Source: Psychrilyobacter atlanticus DSM 19335
GTDB taxonomy: Bacteria; Fusobacteriota; Fusobacteriia; Fusobacteriales; Fusobacteriaceae
Assembly: GCF_000426625.1 (NCBI RefSeq)
Contig: NZ_KE384547.1
Coordinates: 728,986-792,985 of the forward strand
Reading direction: 5' to 3'
Length of the DNA: 64,000 nt
Shown here: piece after piece, positions 52,765 through 60,785 of the stretch
How positions within the stretch are numbered: position 1 is the stretch's first letter
How the letters are laid out: each line of letters opens with the position of its first letter
Position numbers and translations under genes: made by a program
The notes under the pieces: generated by a model
Seen by the model: the letters and a program-made list of their open reading frames with translations, nothing else
What the model was told of the DNA's origin: nothing
Database searches by the model: none

Positions 52765-53196
52765 ATGAGAAGATATATAATACTGGGGTTGATGCTACTA
52801 GGATCGATATTCTCCTATTCAAGTATATCTATAAGTAACATGGAAAAGGAACTATCAACAATTGGAATAAGTGACGAAAATATAGAAAATGCAAAGAATA
52901 TTTTGAATACAGCATTAAAAAAACATAGGATAATGCTTATTGAATTGGATCAAAAAGAACTGGAAATAAATAAATTATTGATAGACGATCCGGAAAAAAA
53001 TTGGTTTAAAATCAACCAGCTATTTGATGAGGTTGGTCAGATAAATGCAAATATGAAAAAAAATCAGTTAAAAACTCAAATAGATGTGAGAAAATACATC
53101 TCTAAGGAAGAATATTTAAAGGCTAAGGATCTCTATATGGTAAATCGTGGAGCAGTAAAAAAGACAACTATAGATGTAGAGATAAACAAAAATTAA
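52765..53196 (+). CDS. Small periplasmic helical protein (CpxP/ZraP-like in layout)
   Basis: A 143-residue protein with a signal peptide ([20 protein letters not shown]) and a mature part that is almost wholly helical ([64 protein letters not shown]). Periplasmic stress sensors of the Spy/CpxP/ZraP type have this size and make-up, but their LTxxQ motif is not clear here. Start 52765 follows GGGAGG; the TTG three bases earlier is not needed. It ends the sigma operon and is followed by a terminator. Confidence 0.6.
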   Translation: MRRYIILGLMLLGSIFSYSSISISNMEKELSTIGISDENIENAKNILNTALKKHRIMLIELDQKELEINKLLIDDPEKNWFKINQLFDEVGQINANMKKNQLKTQIDVRKYISKEEYLKAKDLYMVNRGAVKKTTIDVEINKN

Positions 53197-53222
53197 GTCA
53201 TGGGAAACCATGACTTTTTTTT
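53195..53222 (+). terminator. Terminator ending the sigma-factor operon
   Basis: AAGTCATGG-GAAA-CCATGACTT (53195-53216) followed by a run of T. Confidence 0.9.
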
Positions 53223-53284
53223 GCTTTGAAAAAAATATATTGTATACTGTTATTATAAAAATAAATAGAAGATGGAGGGCTGAT

Positions 53285-54523
53285 ATGGAATATTTAAAAG
53301 AAATAGATGATGAGATATATGAAGCCATAAAGGAAGAGGAGAAGAGGCAGGAAGACGGGATAGAATTAATTGCATCAGAAAATTTAGTGTCCAAAGCTGT
53401 GATGGAAGCCAATGGAAGTGTGATGACCAATAAATATGCTGAAGGGTATTCGGGGAAAAGATATTATGGTGGCTGCGAATGTGTAGATATAGCAGAAAAA
53501 TTAGCTATATCCAGAGCCGCGGAACTATTCGGGGTAAAATATGTAAATGTGCAGGCTCATTCAGGATCTCAGGCTAATATGGCTGTATACAAAGCTCTTA
53601 TAAGTTTAGGAGATACTATATTGGGGATGAGACTGGATCATGGGGGTCATCTGACTCATGGTAAAAATGTTAATTTTTCAGGGCAGGATTATAACGCTGT
53701 ATTTTATAGTGTAGATAAAAAAACAGAGACGATAGATTATGATGAATTGAGACAGATTGCTCATGAAGCTAGACCTAAGCTTATAATAGCAGGTGCAAGT
53801 GCATATTCAAGAACAATAGATTTCAAAAGATTCAGGGAGATAGCCGATGAAGTAGGAGCATACCTTATGGTAGATATGGCCCATATAGCAGGGCTGGTTG
53901 CTGTAAATTTACATATAAGTCCTATTCCATATGCCCATGTAACTACCACAACTACCCATAAAACTCTCAGAGGACCACGTGGGGGAATGATTCTGACAAA
54001 TGATGAGGAGATTGCTAAAAAGATAGATAAATCTATCTTTCCTGGGATTCAAGGGGGACCGTTGATGCACACTATAGCAGCAAAGGCAGTTTCTTTTAAA
54101 GAAGCGTTGGGTGAAGATTTTATAACTTATCAAAAACAAGTGGTAACAAATGCCAAAACTTTAGCAAAGGCTTTGGAAGAAAAAGGGTACAGGATAGTGA
54201 GCGGTGGAACAGACAATCATTTGATGTTAGTGGATCTTTCTCCTAAAAACATTACTGGAAAGGCAGCAGAGGAAATACTGGGAATAGCAGGGATAACTGT
54301 AAATAAAAATGGGATTCCATATGATGTGGAAAAGCCATTTATAACCAGTGGTATAAGGGTAGGAACTCCAGCTATAACAACCAGAGGAATGAAAGAATCG
54401 GAGATGAAAATCATAGCAGACTTTATAGATCGTGCTCTGGAATCTATAGGAGATGAGAAAAGATTAATGGAAATAAAAGCAGAAGTAAAAGCTTTATGTG
54501 AGGAGTTTCCTATATATAAGTAG
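53285..54523 (+). CDS. glyA: Serine hydroxymethyltransferase
   Basis: A 412-residue PLP enzyme that interconverts serine and glycine, giving 5,10-methylene-THF. Motifs are [34 protein letters not shown], the [10 protein letters not shown] Asp that holds the PLP ring and the Schiff-base Lys in [14 protein letters not shown] near residue 226. The C terminus has [17 protein letters not shown] 53285 is set by GGAGGG (53273-53278) and by family alignment; a longer frame from 53210 runs through the preceding terminator. Confidence 0.97.
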   Translation: MEYLKEIDDEIYEAIKEEEKRQEDGIELIASENLVSKAVMEANGSVMTNKYAEGYSGKRYYGGCECVDIAEKLAISRAAELFGVKYVNVQAHSGSQANMAVYKALISLGDTILGMRLDHGGHLTHGKNVNFSGQDYNAVFYSVDKKTETIDYDELRQIAHEARPKLIIAGASAYSRTIDFKRFREIADEVGAYLMVDMAHIAGLVAVNLHISPIPYAHVTTTTTHKTLRGPRGGMILTNDEEIAKKIDKSIFPGIQGGPLMHTIAAKAVSFKEALGEDFITYQKQVVTNAKTLAKALEEKGYRIVSGGTDNHLMLVDLSPKNITGKAAEEILGIAGITVNKNGIPYDVEKPFITSGIRVGTPAITTRGMKESEMKIIADFIDRALESIGDEKRLMEIKAEVKALCEEFPIYK

Positions 54524-54529
54524 ATGTTT

Positions 54530-54566
54530 ATTATCCTCCTTCCTTTGAAAAGGTCGGGAGGATAAT
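54530..54566 (+). terminator. Hairpin after glyA, no clear U tract
   Basis: ATTATCCTCC pairs with GGAGGATAAT (54530-54539/54557-54566), continued by CCTTT/AAAGG inside. No T run follows, so it may be a weak terminator or an mRNA-stabilising structure before sfsA. Confidence 0.55.
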
Positions 54567-54601
54567 CTGGTGTTTATCTAAAAAATAAAAAGAGGTGCAA
54601 A

Positions 54602-55315
54602 ATGAAGGAACTATATAAGATACAAATAGATGAAGAGGGAGTATTTTTAGAGAGACCCAATAGGTTTATTGCCCATGTGAGATTAGATGATGGTTCAGAA
54701 GAAGTAGTTCATGTCCATGATTCAGGGAGGATAAAGGAGCTCCTCTATGAAGGAAATAGGGTGAAAATAAGACGTGCATCTAATCCCAATAGAAAAACAA
54801 AGTGGGACCTCATCAGTGGGAGGGCCTCTGATGGAGAAGATATCCTCATAAACTCGAGCTTTCATAGATATATATCAGAAAACTTGTTAAATGATTTTGA
54901 GATATCTCCCATAGGAAAGATAGATAAACTAAAGGCAGAAGTAAAATACGGTAAGTCTAGATTAGATTATCTTTTAGAAAAAGACGGGAAAAAAATATGG
55001 GTCGAAGTAAAAGGGGTTTCCCTGGCAGAAGACAGGGTTGCCATGTTCCCAGATGCTCCTAGTGAGAGAGCGGTGAAACATCTAAAGGAACTCATTGAAC
55101 TAAAGGAGTCAGGAGATAGAGCAGCAGTGATCTTGCTGGTTTTTAGAAGTTCAGATATTTTTAGACCTAGGTATGAGACAGATCCAAAATTCAATGAATA
55201 TTTTTATAAAGCAATCTCTGCAGGGGTGGAAATATACCCTATACAACTATCTCTAGATAATGGTACTATAAACTATAGAGGAACAGTAGAGATAATGAAT
55301 AAAACTGAGAACTAA
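54602..55315 (+). CDS. sfsA: Sugar fermentation stimulation protein homologue
   Basis: A 237-residue SfsA family protein: LERPNRFIAHVRLDDG near the N terminus (OB-like nucleic-acid-binding part), SRLDYLLEKDGKKIWVEVKGVSL near 120-142 with the D...E-x-K arrangement of PD-(D/E)XK nucleases, then MFPDAPSERAVKHLKEL. In E. coli SfsA is linked to sugar-catabolism gene control and binds DNA. AAGAGGTG lies before the ATG. The 150 bases after it hold one damaged 'agtcggagatta' end-repeat. Confidence 0.93.
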   Translation: MKELYKIQIDEEGVFLERPNRFIAHVRLDDGSEEVVHVHDSGRIKELLYEGNRVKIRRASNPNRKTKWDLISGRASDGEDILINSSFHRYISENLLNDFEISPIGKIDKLKAEVKYGKSRLDYLLEKDGKKIWVEVKGVSLAEDRVAMFPDAPSERAVKHLKELIELKESGDRAAVILLVFRSSDIFRPRYETDPKFNEYFYKAISAGVEIYPIQLSLDNGTINYRGTVEIMNKTEN

Positions 55316-55466
55316 TAGAAAGAAAAACTAGTCGGAGATTATACAGTGATAGATTAAAAGTTTTAATTGTAAAAAATCAGTGGCTCAAAGGAAGAAGTTT
55401 TATTTTAATTTTTTCTCTTTCCATTATAAGTTATAAATTTGTGCAGAGCACAGTGGGGGGATAAAA

Positions 55467-55766
55467 ATGGCAAATTTTAAATTTGTGCAAAACAAGAAAT
55501 GTGAGTATTTTCCATGTCATACAATAGCTGATGAGAGTAAATTTAACTGTTTATTCTGTTATTGTCCATTATATATGTTAGGAGAAGAGTGCGGGGGTAA
55601 TTTCAAATATACTCATGGAATAAAGGACTGTAGTGGCTGTATAATCACACACATGAAGGACACTGGATATGATTTTGTTCAGCAAAAAATGCTAACTGTA
55701 ATTGATATAGTGCAAAATGAATATTTAGAGAAGCATAGTGATGAGGAAAAAGTAAATATTAAGTAA
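55467..55766 (+). CDS. Cysteine-rich small domain protein
   Basis: A 99-residue protein of the Cys-rich small domain family with at least nine Cys: NKKCEYFPCH, FNCLFCYCPLYMLGEECGG and KDCSGCIITHMKD, likely to bind zinc or an Fe-S cluster. The family is often found with cobalamin (B12) genes. A B12 operon lies 4-6 kb downstream on the other strand, which fits but does not prove a link. GGGGGG lies before the ATG. It converges with the ABC transporter operon at a shared terminator. Confidence 0.85.
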   Translation: MANFKFVQNKKCEYFPCHTIADESKFNCLFCYCPLYMLGEECGGNFKYTHGIKDCSGCIITHMKDTGYDFVQQKMLTVIDIVQNEYLEKHSDEEKVNIK

Positions 55767-55781
55767 TTTCATAGTAATAAC

Positions 55782-55838
55782 AAAAGCTCAGGAAATAGCA
55801 GAGGGTCAAATCTCTGTAAGCATATTTTCTGAGCTTTT
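55782..55838. terminator. Bidirectional terminator between convergent genes
   Basis: Outer arms AAAAGCTCAG/CTGAGCTTTT (55782-55791/55829-55838) with a second stem CAGAG...CTCTG inside; A/T runs on both sides. Confidence 0.8.
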
Positions 55839-55853
55839 ATAACAATAAATATT

Positions 55854-56591
55854 TTAAAAATTATTTAAAAATTTATTGATCCTTTCATTTCTAGCAGAAT
55901 TAAATATTTTGTCAGGTGTATCGCAGCCGAGGACAGTTCCGTAATCCATAAAAACTACCCTGTCTGAAACTTGTTTTACAAACTCCATCTCGTGGCTGAC
56001 TATGATCATTGTTATTCCTGTATTTTTAAGAGATTCAATAACTGTAAGAACTTCTTTGACCATCTCTGGATCCAGAGCAGATGTAGGTTCATCAAAAAGA
56101 AGTATCTTTGGATTCCTAGCAAGGACTCTGGCAATAGCAACCCTTTGCTGCTGGCCGCCGGAAAGAGCTGATGGATAGTTATTCATCCTGTCCTCTAATC
56201 CAACCATAGTTAGAAGTTCTGCAGCTTTTTTTAGAGCCACTTCTTTTTTGATCTTATCCACAACTATGAGAGGTTCCATAACATTTTCTATAGCTGTTTT
56301 ATGGGGAAAAAGATTAAAGGATTGAAAGACCATCCCCATCTTTTTTAAGATTTCAAACCTCTCCTTTTTTTTAGGATTCCTGCTGCTGCATACCAGGGGG
56401 TCGTTAAAAACTTCCAATGTCCCTGAATCTATTTCCTCTAAATCTATCAGACATCTTAGGAGGGTAGATTTTCCACTACCGGAAGGACCTATGATAGACA
56501 AGACCTCTCCCTTATTGATATCGAGAGATATGTCTTTTAAAATATTTAAGTTTCCAAAAGATTTGTTGATGTTTTTTATTTTTATTGACAT
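55854..56591 (-). CDS. Polar amino-acid ABC transporter ATPase
   Basis: A 245-residue ATP-binding subunit. Walker A is IGPSGSGKST, the Q-loop is MVFQSFNLFPH, the signature is LSGGQQQRVAIARVLA, Walker B is LLFDEPTSALDPE and the H-loop is IIVSHEM. This is the HisP/GlnQ class. It energises uptake by the permease encoded upstream, with which it overlaps by ten bases. The whole operon lies behind a histidine attenuator, so histidine (or a closely related amino acid) is the probable substrate. Confidence 0.95.
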   Translation of the reverse strand: MSIKIKNINKSFGNLNILKDISLDINKGEVLSIIGPSGSGKSTLLRCLIDLEEIDSGTLEVFNDPLVCSSRNPKKKERFEILKKMGMVFQSFNLFPHKTAIENVMEPLIVVDKIKKEVALKKAAELLTMVGLEDRMNNYPSALSGGQQQRVAIARVLARNPKILLFDEPTSALDPEMVKEVLTVIESLKNTGITMIIVSHEMEFVKQVSDRVVFMDYGTVLGCDTPDKIFNSARNERINKFLNNF

Positions 56592-57217
56592 GAGACCGCC
56601 ATCCTTTTTTCTAATTTTTTAAAGACAAGGAGGATAAAAGTAGATAAAACAAGGTAGAATATCCCACAGATAAAAAATGGAGTTATTGTAAAATCCCTTG
56701 TTACTAATTCCTTTGAATTTCTTAAAATTTCTGCTGTACCGATTATTGAAACTAAAGATGTATCTTTAATAAGGGCTATTGCCTCATTTGAAAGGGGAGG
56801 CAGAGCGGTTCTTAGAGCCTGGGGTAGAATTACCCTGATTAGAGTCTGTTTATAACCCATTCCCAAAACCTTTGCCGCTTCATATTGGCCTTTATTTATT
56901 CCCTGGATACTCCCACGAAAGATTTCACACAGATAGGCAGAATAATTGATGATAAAGGTAATACTGGCTGCCCCAAGGGGAGAAAGTGTTATCCCCATTA
57001 CCGGTAATCCATAATACATGAAGAAAAGTTGTAAAAGCAGTGGAGTACCCCTAAATATCCATGTATAAAAAGTTACAAATTTTTTAATTGTTCCAATCTT
57101 AGAAAGTTCTCCCAATGCAAGAAGTAGCCCTAATGGGACTGAAAATAATACTGTTATAAAGTAAAGTCTTAGAGTAATGTCCAGTCCCTTTGCGATGTAG
57201 TAGATGCTGTCAATCAT
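56582..57217 (-). CDS. Polar amino-acid ABC transporter permease
   Basis: A 211-residue HisM/GlnP-type permease with five or so membrane segments and the EAA loop EAAKVLGMGYKQTLIRVILPQALRTALPPLSNE that docks to the ATPase; FRGTPLLLQLFFMYYGLP is the conserved first block. ATG 57217 is chosen for AAGGAGAGG in the end of the binding-protein gene; a longer frame from 57241 would overlap that gene. Only one permease gene is present, so it should act as a homodimer. Confidence 0.95.
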   Translation of the reverse strand: MIDSIYYIAKGLDITLRLYFITVLFSVPLGLLLALGELSKIGTIKKFVTFYTWIFRGTPLLLQLFFMYYGLPVMGITLSPLGAASITFIINYSAYLCEIFRGSIQGINKGQYEAAKVLGMGYKQTLIRVILPQALRTALPPLSNEAIALIKDTSLVSIIGTAEILRNSKELVTRDFTITPFFICGIFYLVLSTFILLVFKKLEKRMAVSCQ

Positions 57218-57219
57218 AT

Positions 57220-58014
57220 TTAACCTCTCCTTCCAAACCATTTTTCATATATTTTTTTATAAGTTCCGTCTTTTTGCATCCCGTCTATGATCTTATCTAT
57301 CTCGGTGATAAGGGTAGTGTCTTCTTTTCTTATTCCAATACCTGTGTATTCGATAGCTAAAGGTTCCTTTACAATTGAAAAAATATCTTTATTTTCCTTT
57401 CTTTCTTTTTTAGCAATATAATATCTTCCAACCATGGAATCGATTATTACGGCCTGGGTTCTTCCTGCTTCTAAATCCAGAAGAGCTTCTACATTGGAAC
57501 CATACTTCTTTACGTCTTTTACACTTGGATAGACTGTATTTTTTTCTAAAGCAAAGTATGAAGAACTACCCATCTGTAAACCGACTGTTTTTCCTGCAAG
57601 ATCTGCGATCCCTTTGATGTCACTGCCACTTTTAGTAACAATTATTTGTTCCCCGCTGAAATAAGATTTTGAAAAACCGATTTGTTTTTTTCTATCCTCT
57701 GTTATGGTCATTCCATTCCAAACCATATCTATCTTTTTACTTCTAAGTTCGAAGATGATACCATCCCAGTCACAGGGCTTAAATTTAACTTCGACTCCCA
57801 TTCTCTTGGCTGCTTCCTTGGCCAGGTCAATATCAAAACCTACGATATCTCCATTTTCTCCTCTGAATCCCATAGGTGCAAAGGTATCGTCTAATCCTAC
57901 AGTAAAATATCCATCTTTTTTTATCTTTGTCAATGTATCTTTTTCTTTCATTGAAAATGCAAAAGATTGTACACCAGCCAATATTAAAATTAATGTTATA
58001 AGTATTTTTTTCAT
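57220..58014 (-). CDS. Amino-acid ABC transporter substrate-binding protein (probable histidine)
   Basis: A 264-residue periplasmic binding protein of the SBP_bac_3 family: signal peptide MKKILITLILILAGVQSFAF, then DGYFTVGLDDTFAPMGF, GDIVGFDIDLAKEAAKRMGV, KPCDWDGIIFELRSKKIDM and KTVGLQMGSSSYFALE. These carry the Arg/Asp-type ligand contacts of polar amino-acid binders. Specificity is not readable from motifs alone. The His-rich leader peptide upstream is the best evidence for histidine. AGGAGG precedes the start; an eight-copy trinucleotide repeat lies between the attenuator and this site. Confidence 0.93.
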   Translation of the reverse strand: MKKILITLILILAGVQSFAFSMKEKDTLTKIKKDGYFTVGLDDTFAPMGFRGENGDIVGFDIDLAKEAAKRMGVEVKFKPCDWDGIIFELRSKKIDMVWNGMTITEDRKKQIGFSKSYFSGEQIIVTKSGSDIKGIADLAGKTVGLQMGSSSYFALEKNTVYPSVKDVKKYGSNVEALLDLEAGRTQAVIIDSMVGRYYIAKKERKENKDIFSIVKEPLAIEYTGIGIRKEDTTLITEIDKIIDGMQKDGTYKKIYEKWFGRRG

Positions 58015-58042
58015 AAATAAATCCTCCTTAGGTTTTTAAAAG

Positions 58043-58065
58043 TTATTATTATTATTATTATTATT
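58043..58065 (-). repeat. Trinucleotide repeat in the transporter leader
   Basis: TTA repeated more than seven times on the plus strand (AAT in the mRNA), between the attenuator terminator and the ribosome site of the binding-protein gene. Confidence 0.9.
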
Positions 58066-58087
58066 GCAACCATTTTATCTCCGGAAA

Positions 58088-58240
58088 ATAAAAAAGCCAT
58101 CTAGAATATCTAGATGGCTAAACAACAGTTGAGTTTAACGTTTAAATCATCATAGATATAGAACCAAGTTTTTTTGAAAAACAACATGGATCTGTAACTA
58201 TGATTAAATCATAATACAAATCCTTATCTATGGTGATGAT
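58088..58240 (-). promoter_or_regulatory. Histidine transcription attenuator
   Basis: Four RNA segments can be read on the minus strand. Segment 1 (58225-58240) covers the last His codons and the stop codon. Segment 2 (58146-58159) is ATATCTATGATGAT. Segment 3 (58106-58118) is the 5' arm of the terminator. Segment 4 (58096-58105) is its 3' arm, followed by TTTTTTATTTT. Segment 2 can pair with segment 1 (13 pairs around a 3-base bulge) or with segment 3 (11 pairs, one bulge), and 3 pairs with 4 as GCCATCTAGA/TCTAGATGGC. That is the standard logic of ribosome-mediated attenuation. Confidence 0.88.
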
Positions 58241-58277
58241 GATGTACTGTAATAAAAATTAATGATCTGTTAAACAT
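58224..58277 (-). CDS. Histidine leader peptide
   Basis: A 17-codon open frame, MFNRSLIFITVHHHHHR, with five consecutive His codons right before Arg and the stop. AGGAGG lies eight bases before the ATG and a consensus promoter about 30-60 bases upstream. When charged His-tRNA is short the ribosome should stall on the His run, free segment 2 to form the antiterminator and allow transcription of the ABC transporter genes. It is too short for normal gene calling. Similar leader peptides precede the his operon in enterobacteria; here the target is an uptake system. Confidence 0.9.
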   Translation of the reverse strand: MFNRSLIFITVHHHHHR

Positions 58278-58299
58278 TCGACTCTCCTCCTGTATGATT

Positions 58300-58335
58300 T
58301 TTTAGTATGATACACCTAAAAAAAATAAATGTCAA
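58300..58335 (-). promoter_or_regulatory. Promoter of the histidine attenuator/ABC transporter operon
   Basis: On the minus strand: TTGACA (58335-58330), 17-base spacer, TATCAT (58312-58307). Transcription should start near 58300, about 23 bases before the leader ATG. Confidence 0.85.
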
Positions 58336-58439
58336 GAAAAAATAATTTAATAAATTGCTTTTAACTGAACTTTTGCCATAGTGCACCCATTAAAAAGTAT
58401 AGATATTATCGTGGTCTTTGTAACATGAAATATAAAATT

Positions 58440-59213
58440 TTAACTCTTAGAAACAAAATGAAATACCTTATAAAAATATATAGGCATAGGTTTATTGTGG
58501 TAAAGAATAGGTTCGAAAACCCATTGTTTTAAGGCTTTTTCAACCTCAGATTCAAAACCATATTTAGAGCTTGTATAGAATTTAATATCTCCAATTCTAC
58601 CTTTTTTATCCACTAAAAATTTAACTTTGACTAAAGTTTCTTTCCTGTATCCCATCTTGAGAGCAAGATCCGGATATGCAGGGGGGATTTCTTTTTGAAT
58701 AACAACATGGATCCCAGAAACTTTTTGATTTTTGAGAGCATATTGGCCATTTTCAATCTTTATTAAATTTTTATCGTTTTCCTGGTCTCCTAAAACAGCA
58801 TCAGTTGAAGGGCTATTTTTAACTACTTCTACTTCACTGTTGTTTTTTTCTATATTCTTATCTGCTTTGATTTGGTTAGGATCGACTGGTTTCATTATTT
58901 TTTCAGGTTTAGTTTTTTTAGATTGAACTATTTTTGGTTCTGTTTTTATGATTTCTTTCTTTTTTTGAACCACTTGTTTTTTAGGTTTAATTTTCTTTTT
59001 TACAGGTTTAGTTTTTTTGTCGGGGCTCTTTTCTTTTTTTGTAGTCATTTTGGCCAGGGTTTTGGTGGCGTTTCCCGGGGCAGACATGGTTAAATTAACA
59101 TTGATATTAGGAGAGTTTTTGCCTTTTTTCAGATTGTTATCAGAAATTTTTGAAAAAACAATAAAAACTACCATATGAAGTACAATTGAGAGGGTAAAAA
59201 ATCTAGATTTCAT
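58440..59213 (-). CDS. tonB: TonB family energy transducer
   Basis: A 257-residue protein with an N-terminal membrane anchor (FFTLSIVLHMVVFIVFS), a long Pro/Lys-rich periplasmic spacer (KKEKSPDKKTKPVKKKIKPKK...) and a C-terminal TonB domain (IPPAYPDLALKMGYRKETLVKVKFLVDKKGRIGD; EKALKQWVFEPILYHNKPMP). It couples the proton motive force to outer-membrane receptors. It overlaps cobQ by 11 bases and belongs to the B12 operon, so it probably powers a BtuB-like receptor encoded elsewhere; ExbB/ExbD are not in the window. Confidence 0.92.
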   Translation of the reverse strand: MKSRFFTLSIVLHMVVFIVFSKISDNNLKKGKNSPNINVNLTMSAPGNATKTLAKMTTKKEKSPDKKTKPVKKKIKPKKQVVQKKKEIIKTEPKIVQSKKTKPEKIMKPVDPNQIKADKNIEKNNSEVEVVKNSPSTDAVLGDQENDKNLIKIENGQYALKNQKVSGIHVVIQKEIPPAYPDLALKMGYRKETLVKVKFLVDKKGRIGDIKFYTSSKYGFESEVEKALKQWVFEPILYHNKPMPIYFYKVFHFVSKS

Positions 59214-60711
59214 TGGAATTTTCCCCTAATATTTCATATATTTTATCTATATCCAGTGAGTTACGTAAAGTTATTTCCCACTTATCATATTCATCTGTCT
59301 TGAATTTTTCAAAATCAAAATAATCATCGATAGGTTCTAATCCCTTAGAGATTCTGATGTTATTTATAAAAGTCCGGGTAAAGATCGAATTATCAAAAAC
59401 TCCATGGATATAGGTAGCAAAGACATTATCTTTTAATACTCCTAAATTTGGTTTGTTTTCAAAAATAGAATTTTCTTTTGACTGGGTAACTCCCTGGTGG
59501 ATTTCATATCCAGAAACACTGCAACCCATACAATCCTTCAAAAGGCCGATATTATGAGTTATTTTTTCAGTAGTTTGGAATGTCTGTTTTTCTTTTTCCA
59601 TGGTAGTCGTGATATCTAAAAGTCCTAACCCCTTTATTACTTTGTCTTTGGATTCAATCATATGGGGATCTAAAATTTCCTGACCTAAGATCTGGTAACC
59701 GCCACAGATTCCCACAATAACTTTACCTTTTTTACTCTGTTCAATGATCGTTTCATCTATCCCTAATTCCTTTAATTTAATAAGATCCTGGATAGTATTT
59801 TTACTCCCAGGAATGATGATGATGTCAGCTTCACAAATTTCAGATTTTGAAAGGGTGAAATTAAGGCTTAAATCCTTATAGTATGAAAGGGCATCAAAAT
59901 CTGTATAGTTTGACATCTTATCTAGTCTAATCACTGCAATATTCAGATCATTTTTTTCCTGGATTTTACCGAATTTTTGTGTGAGGATATCCTCTTCCTC
60001 GATGTTTAGAGGTACCCATGGGATAACTCCTAAAACAGGTATATCTATTCCTGCCTTTGCAAGACGATCTGTCAGATCTTCTATTCCAGGCATAAGGAGA
60101 TCTATGTCACCTCTGAATTTATTGATGATAATTCCTTTTATTCTATTTCTATCTTCCTCATCTAACATTAGGATAGTACCATAGAGGGAAGCAAAAACTC
60201 CTCCTCTTTCAATATCTCCTACAAGGATAACAGGAGAATCGATCAATTCTGCCATTCCCATATTAACCAGGTCTACATCTCTAAGGTTCATCTCAGCTGG
60301 AGAACCTCCTCCCTCTAATACACCTATATCGTAATTCTCTTCGATAATTTTATAATTTTTTAGGGCAATAGATTTAAAAAAATCTGTATTTTTAAAATAT
60401 TCCTTAGCATCCATGTTTTTATGGGGTATTCCCTCGATGATGATCTGTGAATCGTTATCAGAATTAGGTTTCATCAGGATAGGATTCATATATGCCCGGG
60501 GAGGAGTATTGCAGGCTTCTGCCTGTACAACCTGAGCCCGGCCCATCTCCAATCCGTCTCCATCTATATATGAATTAAGAGCCATATTCTGTGATTTATA
60601 GGGCGCTACTTTATTTCCATCTTTATAAAAAATTCTAGCTAAACCAGCTACGATAACACTTTTTCCTGTAGAAGAACCGGTTCCTTGAATCATAATTTTT
60701 TTGTGTCTCAT
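59203..60711 (-). CDS. cobQ: Cobyric acid synthase
   Basis: A 502-residue amidotransferase (CobQ/CbiP) that amidates adenosylcobyrinic a,c-diamide at four carboxyl groups. The N-terminal dethiobiotin-synthase-like domain begins IMIQGTGSSTGKSVIVAGLARIF; the C-terminal class I-like GATase has VGICGGYQILG with the Cys nucleophile near residue 335 and YIHGVFDN with its His. ATG 60711 has AGGAG just ahead; the frame from 60738 lacks a site. Without other cob genes here, it may serve full synthesis or salvage. It is controlled by the upstream cobalamin riboswitch. Confidence 0.95.
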   Translation of the reverse strand: MRHKKIMIQGTGSSTGKSVIVAGLARIFYKDGNKVAPYKSQNMALNSYIDGDGLEMGRAQVVQAEACNTPPRAYMNPILMKPNSDNDSQIIIEGIPHKNMDAKEYFKNTDFFKSIALKNYKIIEENYDIGVLEGGGSPAEMNLRDVDLVNMGMAELIDSPVILVGDIERGGVFASLYGTILMLDEEDRNRIKGIIINKFRGDIDLLMPGIEDLTDRLAKAGIDIPVLGVIPWVPLNIEEEDILTQKFGKIQEKNDLNIAVIRLDKMSNYTDFDALSYYKDLSLNFTLSKSEICEADIIIIPGSKNTIQDLIKLKELGIDETIIEQSKKGKVIVGICGGYQILGQEILDPHMIESKDKVIKGLGLLDITTTMEKEKQTFQTTEKITHNIGLLKDCMGCSVSGYEIHQGVTQSKENSIFENKPNLGVLKDNVFATYIHGVFDNSIFTRTFINNIRISKGLEPIDDYFDFEKFKTDEYDKWEITLRNSLDIDKIYEILGENSNEI

Positions 60712-60785
60712 AATTTTTTCTCCTCGAAGTAAATTCAAATTTTTATTGATAAAATATTAGAAGCTAAGTTTATCACGTTGCTTTT

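Noticed and set aside
53221-53260. Promoter for glyA
   Set aside because: TTGAAA is present but the possible -10 boxes are 11, 19 or 22 bases away; none is convincing.
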